A stretch of DNA of 28,111 bases, taken from assembly GCA_046302715.1 (NCBI GenBank), contig JBKCHQ010000284.1:1-28111 (forward strand), given 5' to 3'. Source of the stretch: CAMCXT01 sp046302715 (lineage in GTDB: Bacteria; Bacteroidota; Bacteroidia; M30B66). The position numbers and the translations under genes were made by a program. Below the pieces are notes generated by a model that had not been told where the DNA came from, ran no database searches, and saw nothing but the letters and a program-made list of their open reading frames with translations. Below, piece after piece: positions 9,001 to 15,056 of this stretch (the first letter of the stretch is position 1; each line of letters starts with the position of its first letter).

Positions 9001-11561
9001 AGTTTATCTTTCCCGGAGGTAACTTTACCGCCTTCACAAGTACAGGTGGTGGTACGTTTGAATTCAGCTCAACGGCTCTCGCCAATTTACCCACTCAGGC
9101 AACATACAACAACTTGCGCTTCAGCGGAGCAGGTACGAAGCGTTTGGCCAATACCAATTTGCAGGTTAATGGAAACATTACCATCGCAGCGGGAGTTTTA
9201 TCGAACAGCCTGTTCAATAAAAACATTACGCTATTCGGCGATTGGACAAATAACGTAGGTTCTACCGGTTTCGTTGCCGGATCGGGCACATCGAACATAA
9301 CTTTAGCAGGGGTAAATCAAAACATTGCCGGCGCTACGAATTTCTACCATCTCTGTGTAAACAGCACAGGTGCAGCAACGTTGAACAGTACCATTACCGT
9401 TACCAATCGCCTAACCTTTATACAGGGATTAATTGCAACTGGAGCAAACGAGGTGGTAGTAAACGCTGCGGCTACTATAACAGGCGGTTCGGCACTTAGC
9501 TACATCAATGGTAACTTGCGACGCATTCTTCCTGCGGGTGTTTTCTCGGCACAATTCGACATTGGCGATGCATCTAACTACACGCCTGCATTGGTAACTT
9601 TTGCCGGTAGCATTGCCGCCAACGGGCAAATTCTGGCACGCAGCAGCGCAGGCGACGATGTAAACATCTTCACTTCGGGTCTCAATGAGAACAAATCGTG
9701 CAACCGCACCTGGACGTTGACCCCAACATCGCTAAGCGGTTTTACAAGCGTGAATGTGAAACTCAACTTTGTGGCAGGCGATTTAGATGCTGGCGCAAAT
9801 GCCCTCTTGTTCAATGCCGCACGTTATTCGGGCTCAGCCTGGACAAGCAGCACCAACGTTGTGGCTCAAACCGATTATTTGCAAGTGAATGGTATTGCAG
9901 GTTTGGGCACCTTCCAAATAGGAGAGCCTTATAATGCAATTATTTGGACCGGAACCGTAAGCAGCGATTGGAACACTACTGGAAACTGGCTACAAAATCG
10001 CATTCCAACATTTGCCGATAATGTGGTGATTAGCAATGTAGCGAACCAACCTGTATTGAGCATAGGCGCTAATGGGGCTTGTGTTGACCTGACTATGAAT
10101 TCAGGAACAACCCTAACGATTGGCGCCGGCGAGTCGCTTGAGGTAAACGGGAATATCGTCGCAAATGGTTTAGGAATATCAGGAGCAGGAACCTTGGAAA
10201 TCAAAGGTTCGAGCGCTTCACTTTCCGGTGGAAATGCACTCTTTAATATTACGACCAATATTCAAAGCGGGGCCACCTTTACATTGACTGGTGCCTCATC
10301 GGCCGAATTCCAGAAAGATCTGAATGTAGATGGATTCCTTGTTCCGGGAAGCAACCTCATTACCTTTAGCGGTACGCAAAGTTCTACCTTAAACAGTGCT
10401 ACTGAGGTTGAATTTGGGCCATTAACTATTAACAAAACATCGAATACTGATGCTTTGATTCTGAACAGCGATATTCAGGTGAACGGTAGTTTAACCCTTG
10501 TGAGTGGTGATTTAAATCTTGGAACCCAAACTGCCGATTTGGGAACCACCGGAACGCTTGTAGGCGAAAGCAGCTTGAATAAAGTTTTTGGAACTACCGG
10601 CGTAATTCAGGCGCAACGTAATTTAAACGCTCCGGCTTCTGTTAATGTGGCCGGCCTGGGGGCAGAAATTTCGGCACCCGATGATTTAGGTTTAACGACC
10701 ATTATTCGCGGAACGGAGCAGAAGTCGTACAATGCGGCGTACGGCATTAATCGTTACTACGAAATTCATCCTACAAACAACAGCGGCTTAAATGCTACCC
10801 TGGTGTTCAACTACTTCGACGATGAATTGGTAACCCCATTGGGTACCATTACCGAGTCTACACTTGATTTGTGGCGCTTCGATGGTGCCGACTGGACCCG
10901 CCAATTTGCAACTTTAAATACAGGAACGAAAAAATTAACCAAGACTTCGATTCCTCAATTCTCGATATGGACAGCCGGTTATTCATCGAATACACCATTG
11001 CCCATTACCTTGCTAGATTTTGATGCTTCTTGTGCAGAAAGTAATTCCATCAACGTTACATGGACCACGGCCTCAGAAACTCAGAATAAACTATTTGAAA
11101 TTGAGCAAAGCAATAATGCTGTTCAGTGGCAAAAAATTGGAGAGGAGCCCGGTGCAACGAACAGCAATACTGTTTTAACGTATCGCGGAACGTATGCTTC
11201 ACGCTTTAATGGTGCCAGCTATCTGCGCTTGAAACAAACCGACTATAACGGTCAGGTAACATACTTTGATCCTATTTATCTGAATTGCGGACAAAATTTA
11301 GGCAATAGTGTTTCGGCAGTTCCTAATCCAGCTGCAGATTATACAGAGCTTCGCTTTACCTCAGATGCCGACGATAATATAGAAATATCGGTGTACAGTG
11401 TAAGTGGCCAGTTATTACTACGTTCAACAGGAAGTATTGGCATAGGACAAACTTCAATAAAGCTTGATTTAAGCGAATTGCCAGCCGGAATTTATTATAT
11501 GAATGTAAGCAGTGCGCATGGAATTCAATTTGGCGGTAACAAAACGCTGGTAAAGCGTTAG
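1..11561 (+). CDS. Giant repetitive T9SS-secreted adhesin-like protein (5' partial)
   Basis: The reading frame is open to the left edge (first whole codon at base 3) and runs 3852 codons, so the true start lies outside the window; the TTG at 231 is only an internal codon. The protein is almost entirely short Gly/Thr/Asn/Ser-rich beta-strand repeats, as in beta-helix or beta-solenoid adhesins. It opens with ~205-residue tandem repeats (bases 3-1847). It then has four widely spaced cassettes that begin with YYSR...W..-type motifs (near 2775, 5967, 8715 and 9945), each of the first three preceded by a (F/Y)P(V/F/I)G...YTP segment. A phage-fibre-like jelly-roll module sits at 4575-5060. The C-terminus (about 11000-11558) has an LPITLLDF linker domain and a type A T9SS sorting domain with VPNPAAD and a final basic KTLVKR, predicting export through the outer membrane and surface attachment. 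Role in adhesion or gliding is inferred; no catalytic motif was seen. A terminator follows the stop codon. Confidence 0.9.
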   Translation, partial: GINVFTGAVTINPGANLTSSNVATNFHFAAGISVNGTGLLSLPTASRSRFILNNQSISGNSASITVGEILIDAGIELTNAVTTANGLVILDTLNGVDVASKLINSTNAMLQYRGVAVPFFGAGSLDAATNINTVNYSGAAQGLLGTTYRTLLISGSSTKTANGSNCIVQDQLTINAGLNLTLTNGNFTLNGALTLNGTLTDNNAAGTNIFNTPVTINLGATLSSTAAVAANFEFANGITANGTLNIAAAATSLFRTNNQNISGTGATISLGNVTVGSGITLTNNVTTAGGLILKGNLNGTDAGSVLVNGANALLQYQGTATPFATAGSLDAATNANTVNYSLNGAQGVLGTTYRTLIVSAGNTKTVNASDLTVQTQLTINTFITLLLTSGNFTLNGALTLNGILTDNNAAGTNIFNTPVTINSAATLSSSAVAANFEFHNGITATGTLNLATASVSTFKTTNQIIGGTSATVQLGAVIIDSDIELTNDVNNANGLVIKGNLDGANTISEFINASGRLLNYQGVQKPMLTSGLFTVDINPNTVRYSGATQTIADVSYFNLEITAAGTKNISDVRINGNYSLTAGTIVSTGVMNFEGALAATMQNNGAPTYQEVLINKPGSTLTLTSTAAANFTVNNLTVAAGSLVFGNAFVRSITVNGTLSGAGALDMSGSTHTLTLLGLDNVIGSLITDANLSRVNYNRSGDQNVFASQNYRGLTVAGTGLKVLGGQVRVNSNLNMGGAAGCLISLGNNDLKISSGATLTGTFDATRYILTNGTGFLVKESTTTGEFTTNMTIASVAGTYPVGSGGFYTPFTINALTATVTGTGAIFVRAVPTRQPNVPYFNNALVKHWDVETANLAVTSSNLRFAFNSGEVIGLVGNYVPRVWNGTALVTPATPSAPGSNPFTTTGSTFIAGEWTAIDPTIRSSLYSYQSGDWFNPNTWTTDPSGNTLVSPMVPGNGDQVVILNGRTVTLTASNDTVGSLTINAGAILDLAATTGHSFGPIAGEGRMRLRTTTLPTGNYTAFVAATGGTIEYYDLASTPATLSTTQATYNNLDITNSLGTPTNLIQGSNITLNGNLNIINTGASTCTFTVGDVATNRTLTISKNVTLSAGANWFVGTAGGTHSITIVGSLTNSGTLDFTNGADYTAAANGRANVFFSGNNENTAINANTGSSTTFYGFTTTKAFGYELAVNVAPGAPMNFVDAGQAFTIGGNGTFRLGPNITSPRIGGGGNYDLGATGFRPTLWIDGATVTDGNVGGAIVPYGTLKITSGTLNCINGQGSVVLRESGVLQIEGGTVNMRIFRTSVTAITHRGAFIMSGGTLNISGDNGSEGGYYAMFSLPYPENVFQMSGGTINITRTVPGGITTRGGLMIGSNDQSYIVTGGTINASITAAQDFDIASTAPFYNFNVSKTGAVAGKMTLSSINWSFDGNVANTTTNAAQPLRILNDLNLNSTGSPVFDAADQNVIVGGNFTIASGAEMRNGNNVLVFNGAANQTFTLNGAATFSQGGGSSFISGSEDIQTGVNWTLEGLTSSVNIESDPNSLFTAERILEAAGTSAHRLYSNLIPTSGPTTASIFVKPAGRTCVGLYVGDFANMAIARYNLTGAGSVTFTNGNVTGSSITAEANGWYRISITSLGVATYRMRVYLLDAGCVNDTYAGNTSLGIAMWGAKLESGSTPTPYVSSTGLGMSSLQVSKTEGTILQLAGSASSFNFVGNARILTGNVNLGTKTLNVGGAVTHNTQISGSAGSKLRLNGTLVQSMAGDGDATIQNLTLDNSGGSAGSTQVAMLSDFTIENQLELVSNRVFSIENNRLNLPLTATIVATSGAFSATKFIRTNGFLSDRGISKTFGTGATSFVFPFGTPGNYTPATLNFTSAPTSWGTLDIRPVAARQLYVTDSNCFELYWRINSTGFSGIPANSLNFTFNYGNLPDNTTYIPAFYNFQTIAYTTINNVNAVDEATNNISFNSFSNLNGDFTAGNPAAFGIVTPYYSRTNGSWNTPSTWSNDIVATHNGVPSSTIPSGNSPVFVGNGTTAFHTITVPSSNTISGSLIVDAGSTLDLGATTGNNFGALPYATAGGAGKVRIAGSGGNAEFPAGDFGLFFTQTGGTTEYYTTSGGFTLPNVTAAPTSMNINTYRNLMLSPSGTNTITFPDRDLTIYENLTVGGSTVTAQVNLSDVSPRILTINGNLALNGGTLSFPATFNQEVLVNGNLIVAAGAELNSAASGTALHTLKLYGNLTNNGTLDLNNSSDVAVQMLGTTAANITGTNASAYTDFYGLSINKGTNSSLVVNCDISGTLDATENNWLNIQNGTFRFSKGGSITINSAANSTFLIPETGRLSVNHPSAVVNTCMSNTGGSDVIVAGELEIIDGTVNVGDASNNQHNDLEYASTGAPSIKVQNNGVLNVNGQIRRSVFSVIGSLNYLQSGNSTVLVRGKNPDAAGSFNSFRGKFEILNPGSSFAMSGNALLIIDRAGLANAAGAYGDVYLTPETSTISGGEVRIGTSNTASATVFDMTSTAPFWNLTVDGTITSKTLNNNTNATSILNDLTIGGNSIFKANGFNVSIGGTLINQNSNATAAINTGGFQSGNINQITYLNGNSANQSISGVTGNLTNFANLVVQNTAPSGIVDLNTATNVRVNGSLTLQSGDVSLGANTITVAGNVSNDVNVSSAAAGFFVMGGTSAQLLGGSGLGSFQNFRVANAAGVEATSALNINGVLNFNTGILYVNNYLLTLGTTATVTGSLNAGSMIRLNGVVSDAGVKKLYPASASSFTFPIGTTLRYTPATLNLTSNSAAGSITVTPVAIAHPATTDPLNRELTAYWKVEKTGLSPAVTVNHTYQYHPNDAINGTEANYRLGRFFNNVWVPNGGIAGTVNAATDVITLNGVNYIDGDYTAGETSEFNIITTYYSRNATSGGNWTDVNSWSTDAVLQHDGAPCVTPPTNSNIIIAAGHTITCQMGDNSKTPPTTIVDGTLNLGNTFGHNFGTVTGTGTVVVTPNASNQFIFPGGNFTAFTSTGGGTFEFSSTALANLPTQATYNNLRFSGAGTKRLANTNLQVNGNITIAAGVLSNSLFNKNITLFGDWTNNVGSTGFVAGSGTSNITLAGVNQNIAGATNFYHLCVNSTGAATLNSTITVTNRLTFIQGLIATGANEVVVNAAATITGGSALSYINGNLRRILPAGVFSAQFDIGDASNYTPALVTFAGSIAANGQILARSSAGDDVNIFTSGLNENKSCNRTWTLTPTSLSGFTSVNVKLNFVAGDLDAGANALLFNAARYSGSAWTSSTNVVAQTDYLQVNGIAGLGTFQIGEPYNAIIWTGTVSSDWNTTGNWLQNRIPTFADNVVISNVANQPVLSIGANGACVDLTMNSGTTLTIGAGESLEVNGNIVANGLGISGAGTLEIKGSSASLSGGNALFNITTNIQSGATFTLTGASSAEFQKDLNVDGFLVPGSNLITFSGTQSSTLNSATEVEFGPLTINKTSNTDALILNSDIQVNGSLTLVSGDLNLGTQTADLGTTGTLVGESSLNKVFGTTGVIQAQRNLNAPASVNVAGLGAEISAPDDLGLTTIIRGTEQKSYNAAYGINRYYEIHPTNNSGLNATLVFNYFDDELVTPLGTITESTLDLWRFDGADWTRQFATLNTGTKKLTKTSIPQFSIWTAGYSSNTPLPITLLDFDASCAESNSINVTWTTASETQNKLFEIEQSNNAVQWQKIGEEPGATNSNTVLTYRGTYASRFNGASYLRLKQTDYNGQVTYFDPIYLNCGQNLGNSVSAVPNPAADYTELRFTSDADDNIEISVYSVSGQLLLRSTGSIGIGQTSIKLDLSELPAGIYYMNVSSAHGIQFGGNKTLVKR
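3..1847 (+). repeat. Tandem ~615-bp in-frame repeats (three copies, first cut by window edge)
   Basis: Units begin at about 3, 618 and 1233, each opening with a GxNxF-type motif followed by PVTIN or AVTIN. The spacing is 615 bp (205 codons) at these anchors and 612 bp at the internal SLDAATN anchor (372 and 984), so copies differ by single-codon indels. Long blocks of units 2 and 3 are nearly identical in DNA, for example the stretch around 613-653 versus 1228-1268. The second half of unit 3 is more diverged, and only a weak echo (PGSTLTLTSTAAANF) follows at about 1848. Confidence 0.85.
2775..10200 (+). repeat. Four long-period YYSR/W-type cassettes within the adhesin
   Basis: Related segments start near 2775 (SLYSYQSGDW), 5967 (YYSRTNGSW), 8715 (YYSRNATSGGNW) and 9945 (WTGTVSSDWN). 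Each continues with a hydrophobic strand containing a 'valid-x-NG/GxT' pattern and, in the first three, a 'G..LDL...TGH.FG' strand and a 'fP.G.F..F....GGT.E(Y/F)' strand. Spacing is roughly 1065, 916 and 410 codons. Protein-level similarity is clear by eye, but DNA identity is low, so these are old duplications. Confidence 0.65.
4575..5060 (+). other. Phage-fibre-type carbohydrate-binding-like module inside the adhesin
   Basis: This ~162-residue segment interrupts the beta-solenoid repeats. Its order of motifs is NWTLEG, then LFTAERILEAAGTSAHRLYS, ASIFVKPAGRTCVGLYV, ITAEANGWYRISITS, and finally GIAMWGAKLESGSTPTPYV. This matches the recurrent module of many tail-fibre and surface proteins, which reads roughly 'ADkl.e....h.....fS.yvKa...........GWYR........iwGaQlE.Gs..t.Yi.T'. 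The fold (jelly-roll) and glycan binding are known or suspected for that module; binding here is inferred. Repeats of the ordinary type resume immediately after. Confidence 0.65.
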
Positions 11562-11586
11562 TTTTGAGAATTTCAAGATAAATAAA

Positions 11587-11617
11587 AGCCCTGAAAGATA
11601 ACTTTCAGGGCTTTTTT
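11587..11617 (+). terminator. Rho-independent terminator of the adhesin gene
   Basis: An 11-bp perfect stem (11587-11597 with 11602-11612, GCCCTGAAAG arm) with an ATAA loop is followed by a run of T to 11617. It starts 26 bp after the stop codon. The A-run on the left could let it work weakly on the other strand too, but no minus-strand gene ends here. Confidence 0.9.
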
Positions 11618-11680
11618 GTTTATCCAAAAATGGAGTTTAATAGGGTCTAATGGCAAAGATTTTCATAAAAAATAAATGTA

Positions 11681-11688
11681 TATTTTTG
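11681..11688 (+). promoter_or_regulatory. Possible -7 promoter element for the lipoprotein gene
   Basis: TATTTTTG fits the Bacteroidota -7 consensus TAnnTTTG and lies 28 bp before the start codon at 11717. No clear TTG is found 19-21 bp upstream, so the call rests on the -7 element and its position after a terminator. Confidence 0.4.
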
Positions 11689-11716
11689 ATCTTCGAAGTT
11701 TTAAAAAATCAATGCA

Positions 11717-12442
11717 ATGAAAAAAGTATTTCAATACACGCAATTGGCATGTATAGCTGTGCTGTTTAGCTGTGGAAATCAGCCTGTATCTGAAGCAAAA
11801 AAAAATGCAGATTCGATTTCTGTTCAATCTTCTGATAGCGTAAAACAACCTGCTAAAAGCAATGATGAGAGTATTGAGGTGACGGAATTTTCAACCGCTG
11901 ATATTCCCGCTGAATTGAAATTCAAAGGAAAAATTAAAGAAGCGATAAATTATAAAGATAAAAATGGTGAACATATTGTAATTACCACCGAAACGGGTGT
12001 CTATACTTCTAAAAACGATGAAAATGGGTTTTCAAACGCAGAATTGTATGCGTATCGTTATACCATAAATAACGGAACGTATAATCAAACGATGCGTGTA
12101 AATGATTTTGTGTACGACTGTCCTCTAGACATTCAGGCAAAATTTGTAGAAAATACGTTTCAGATTACTGATTTAAACAACAACGGAATTGCCGAGATAT
12201 GGGTGATGTATGTAACCTATTGCAGAAGCGACATGAGTCCGGGCACTATGAAAATTATCATGTATGAAGGCGACACGAAATATGCGATACGTGGAGAAAA
12301 TAAAATATTAGTGAGCGATATGAATGGGCGTAAAGAATATTTAGGTGGAAAATATACCGCAGATAAAGAAATTAAAAACGGACCAAAGGAATTTTTGGAA
12401 TTTGGAATCAAATTATGGGAAGATCATATAACGGGCCTTTAA
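11717..12442 (+). CDS. Lipoprotein, M949_RS01915-type family (surface polysaccharide-associated)
   Basis: The 241-residue product starts with a lipoprotein signal peptide (KK, hydrophobic stretch, LFSC with Cys19 as the likely lipidated residue) and a Ser/Asp/Lys-rich linker to about residue 55. The remainder, with FKGKIKEAINYKDKNGEH, ITTETGVY, TFQITDLNNNGIAEIW and MKIIMYEGDTKYAIRG, resembles from memory the family named after Riemerella anatipestifer M949_RS01915, which was linked to surface polysaccharide production. No biochemical function is known for the family, so only an envelope location is well supported. The next gene follows after 27 bp without a terminator, suggesting co-transcription. 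Base composition is AT-richer than in the adhesin. Confidence 0.7.
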   Translation: MKKVFQYTQLACIAVLFSCGNQPVSEAKKNADSISVQSSDSVKQPAKSNDESIEVTEFSTADIPAELKFKGKIKEAINYKDKNGEHIVITTETGVYTSKNDENGFSNAELYAYRYTINNGTYNQTMRVNDFVYDCPLDIQAKFVENTFQITDLNNNGIAEIWVMYVTYCRSDMSPGTMKIIMYEGDTKYAIRGENKILVSDMNGRKEYLGGKYTADKEIKNGPKEFLEFGIKLWEDHITGL

Positions 12443-12469
12443 GTATTATTAAACATAAAAAAAAGAAAT

Positions 12470-13216
12470 ATGTATTTAGAAAATGGAACGATTAAAATTA
12501 AATTAACCGCAATACTTCTAACTCTATTTTATTGCGGTAATCCTTATTTATCGGCTCAATCAAAAAAAGAACGCATTGAAATTCTGAATGCAAGGGTAGA
12601 TAGCTTAAATAGGGCGCTAAGTCTAGAAAAACAGTTACGCTCTGATGCAAAAGCTGAAAATATTAGCTTAAGCTATAAGCTAACGGAATCAGAACGAAAA
12701 GTTACAGAGTGTAATTCAATAAAAAATAATCTTGAGGCGCAGATAAGTGCATTAAGATTACAGGTTGACAGTAGAACGATTATTAATGAAAAAACAATAG
12801 GTCCACTCTTAGCACGCATTAATGAACTTGGTTGGCGTACGGCTATTTCGAACTATTATAATAAAACCAACATCAATGGCTACACGGTGTATGAACTTGA
12901 TTTTTCTAAAGAACCTATTGATTCGTTGTACAAATACAATGTTATGGGCCCACAAGGCCTAAAAACTCAAATAGCAGTTGACGAACGAAGTAGGCTTTTA
13001 TTTATTAAGTATGAAGTTATGTGTTGCCCCGGCGATAACAATGAAGGAATTATTTTTCCGATAGGTGATCAGCTATTCGCCATTGAACATTATTGGGGAA
13101 TGTTTGGAGGAAATATAAGCCTCAAAATAGACAAACTTGATATTGGTTCTGCTGATTATTCAACAGGTGAGGATCAAGGTTATATTGATTCGATTATGAA
13201 TATTTTTAACGAATAA
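12470..13216 (+). CDS. Exported coiled-coil protein of unknown function
   Basis: The 248-residue product has a probable signal peptide ending at LSAQ (about residue 30). A heptad-rich region follows at about residues 33-105 (ERIEILNARVDSLNRALSLE and following), predicted to be a coiled coil. A globular C-terminal domain of about 140 residues contains an unusual adjacent cysteine pair (MCCPGDNNEG) and many aromatic residues. I do not recognise the family. It lies 27 bp downstream of the lipoprotein gene and probably shares its transcript, so the two products may act together in the periplasm, but that is inferred from position only. Confidence 0.7.
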   Translation: MYLENGTIKIKLTAILLTLFYCGNPYLSAQSKKERIEILNARVDSLNRALSLEKQLRSDAKAENISLSYKLTESERKVTECNSIKNNLEAQISALRLQVDSRTIINEKTIGPLLARINELGWRTAISNYYNKTNINGYTVYELDFSKEPIDSLYKYNVMGPQGLKTQIAVDERSRLLFIKYEVMCCPGDNNEGIIFPIGDQLFAIEHYWGMFGGNISLKIDKLDIGSADYSTGEDQGYIDSIMNIFNE

Positions 13217-13523
13217 GTAGGGCTTACTGAAAATTCAGATCGTGCAGCAGCATCGCCAGATAAATGCAGCAGATGCTAGGCGACAAGACAAAGATGTATA
13301 TTTAATACTACGAGACACGGACAAGGAAGCCGATGTTGTATTTCTGACTAAGGAAATTATTCAGATTCTAAACCTACATCTGCACGGAAGTCATAAAGCT
13401 ACATTTCAATCCCTTCCACTTAACTTGGCTTTAACGCGCCTTAAAGCAATAAAAATAAAGTTATTACGTATTTTTCAGTAGGACCTATTTAAGCAGGTAA
13501 ATTAATGCTTGTAGAAAAGCGCA
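13217..13523. other. 307-bp gap between convergent genes; only a doubtful small ORF
   Basis: The only open frame of note is GTG-started, 13242-13481 (+), 79 codons. It has no ribosome binding site, no recognisable domain and an amphipathic, Lys/Leu-rich end; it could be a decayed gene or chance. A weak 5-bp stem (AAGCA/TGCTT near 13491-13512) lies next to the helicase stop codon, but it is not a convincing terminator. Confidence 0.4.
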
Positions 13524-14813
13524 CTATAGATATTTATTTTCTACCCCCCTTTGCGGATTTCTGTTTCTATGTGAGTTGCGCCTGTGTCGGTTATAGTGTG
13601 ACTTGGCAGTCTTGTTTGATTTGTCGCCTTGTGCGTTGTCTGTAGGTTTTTTGCCCCGATCAAGCTCTGGTGTGGCAAACGTTAACGTATCCACTTCGCT
13701 TACTGGTATGGATTTGCGAATCAACTTTTGAATATCGCGTAAATAGGGAATCTCTTCCTCCATGCAAAACGAAAATGAGGTACCGTTTTGCCCGGCCCGA
13801 CCCGTTCTGCCAATGCGATGCACATAGGTTTCGGGCACGTTGGGCAAATCAAAATTGAGTACATAAGCCAGGTTATCGATATCAATTCCGCGGGCGGCAA
13901 TATCTGTTGCTACCAGAACCCTTGTCTTGCCCGATTTAAAGTTAACCAATGCACGTTGTCGGGCATTTTGTGCTTTATTCCCATGGATAGCTTCGGCCGT
14001 GTGGCCCAATTTTACCAAATCTTTGACTACGCGATCGGCACCATGCTTGGTGCGGGTAAATACCAAAACCGACTCGCTGCCCATGCGCTGCTTTAGCATC
14101 TTATCCAGCAATTTGCGCTTATTGTCTTTCGATACAAAATACACTTCCTGCTGAATGGTATCGGCTGTTGACGAAACAGGAGCCACCTCAACTTTAAGCG
14201 GATTTTTAAGAATGGTAGATGCCAGCTTCTGAATTTCGGGTGGCATGGTAGCACTAAAAAACAAGCTCTGACGCTGCTCGGGAATGCGAGTAAGAATACG
14301 GCGCACATCATGAACAAAACCCATATCGAGCATGCGGTCGGCCTCATCGAGCACGAATATCGAGAGCGATTTAAGATTCACAAATCCCTGATTCATCAAA
14401 TCGATGAGTCGGCCCGGTGTGGCCACCAAAATATCGACTCCACGACGCAAAGCATCGGTTTGTGGTTTTTGTCCAACCCCTCCAAAGATAACGGCATGCT
14501 GCAAGGGCAAATGACGGCCATATGCCTGAATGCTCTCGCCGATTTGAATAGCCAACTCTCGTGTAGGAGTAAGGATAAGACATCGAATAGGACGTGGTCC
14601 CCTTGCATCCCATTTTTGTAGGTGCAGCAGTTGCAAAATAGGTATTGAAAATGCCGCAGTTTTACCCGTACCGGTTTGGGCACATCCCAATAAATCATTT
14701 CCGTGTAATACTATTGGTATTGCTTGTTCCTGAATGGGAGTGGGTTTTTCGTAACCTTCATCCTGCAAAGCACGCAGAATGGGTTCAATTAAATTGAGTT
14801 CGTTGAATAACAT
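13524..14813 (-). CDS. DEAD-box ATP-dependent RNA helicase (RhlE-type)
   Basis: The 429-residue protein has all helicase motifs in order. These are Q motif PTPIQEQ (24-30), Walker A AQTGTGKT (45-52), PTREL (83-87), TPGR (132-135), DEAD (156-159), SAT (187-189), ATDIAARGID (302-311) and HRIGRTGRAG (332-341). A basic tail rich in Arg, Asn and His (about 395-429) probably adds RNA affinity. Family members unwind short RNA duplexes during ribosome assembly, mRNA decay or cold adaptation. Length and motif spacing fit the RhlE/CshA group; the exact orthologue cannot be decided here. The start at 14813 places the Q motif at the usual distance from the N-terminus. Confidence 0.95.
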   Translation of the reverse strand: MLFNELNLIEPILRALQDEGYEKPTPIQEQAIPIVLHGNDLLGCAQTGTGKTAAFSIPILQLLHLQKWDARGPRPIRCLILTPTRELAIQIGESIQAYGRHLPLQHAVIFGGVGQKPQTDALRRGVDILVATPGRLIDLMNQGFVNLKSLSIFVLDEADRMLDMGFVHDVRRILTRIPEQRQSLFFSATMPPEIQKLASTILKNPLKVEVAPVSSTADTIQQEVYFVSKDNKRKLLDKMLKQRMGSESVLVFTRTKHGADRVVKDLVKLGHTAEAIHGNKAQNARQRALVNFKSGKTRVLVATDIAARGIDIDNLAYVLNFDLPNVPETYVHRIGRTGRAGQNGTSFSFCMEEEIPYLRDIQKLIRKSIPVSEVDTLTFATPELDRGKKPTDNAQGDKSNKTAKSHYNRHRRNSHRNRNPQRGVENKYL

Positions 14814-14933
14814 GATGGTAATGAGATGCCCTATTCCAAAACCGCACTGAATCAGTGAAAGAGCCGGGCGGCCCCTGAAAATTGTTTGTGAATTCCTTCT
14901 TTACGGCTATGGTCGCCTAAAGAATCAGTGAGA
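14814..14933 (-). promoter_or_regulatory. Leader of about 120 nt of the helicase mRNA
   Basis: Between the putative -7 element (14940-14947) and the start codon lies a leader containing a 13-bp palindrome CACTGAATCAGTG (14845-14857) and a second AATCAGTGA copy (14922-14930). A GC-rich stretch (CCGGGCGGCCCC, about 14865-14876) could pair internally. Long structured leaders are common on cold-shock helicase mRNAs; control here is inferred. Confidence 0.35.
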
Positions 14934-14939
14934 ATGGCG

Positions 14940-14947
14940 CAAAGGTA
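14940..14947 (-). promoter_or_regulatory. -7 promoter element for the helicase gene
   Basis: On the minus strand the bases read TACCTTTG, an exact match to TAnnTTTG and identical to the -7 box of the rpsF promoter. No TTG lies at N19-N21; the nearest good one is 28 bp upstream, so the -33 part is weak. Confidence 0.5.
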
Positions 14948-15056
14948 TAACATATTTCGCAGCTTAATCGCAGCTCAATTAGGAATTCTTCTTTTTTAGT
15001 CATTCATGCGCTTATTTAAAATGATATCTTGTTAATTTAGGAGCCAAATTAATGGT

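Noticed and set aside
13242..13481. 79-codon GTG-started open frame
   Set aside because: No recognisable domain, no promoter or ribosome site, and odd composition; kept only as a note in the intergenic entry.
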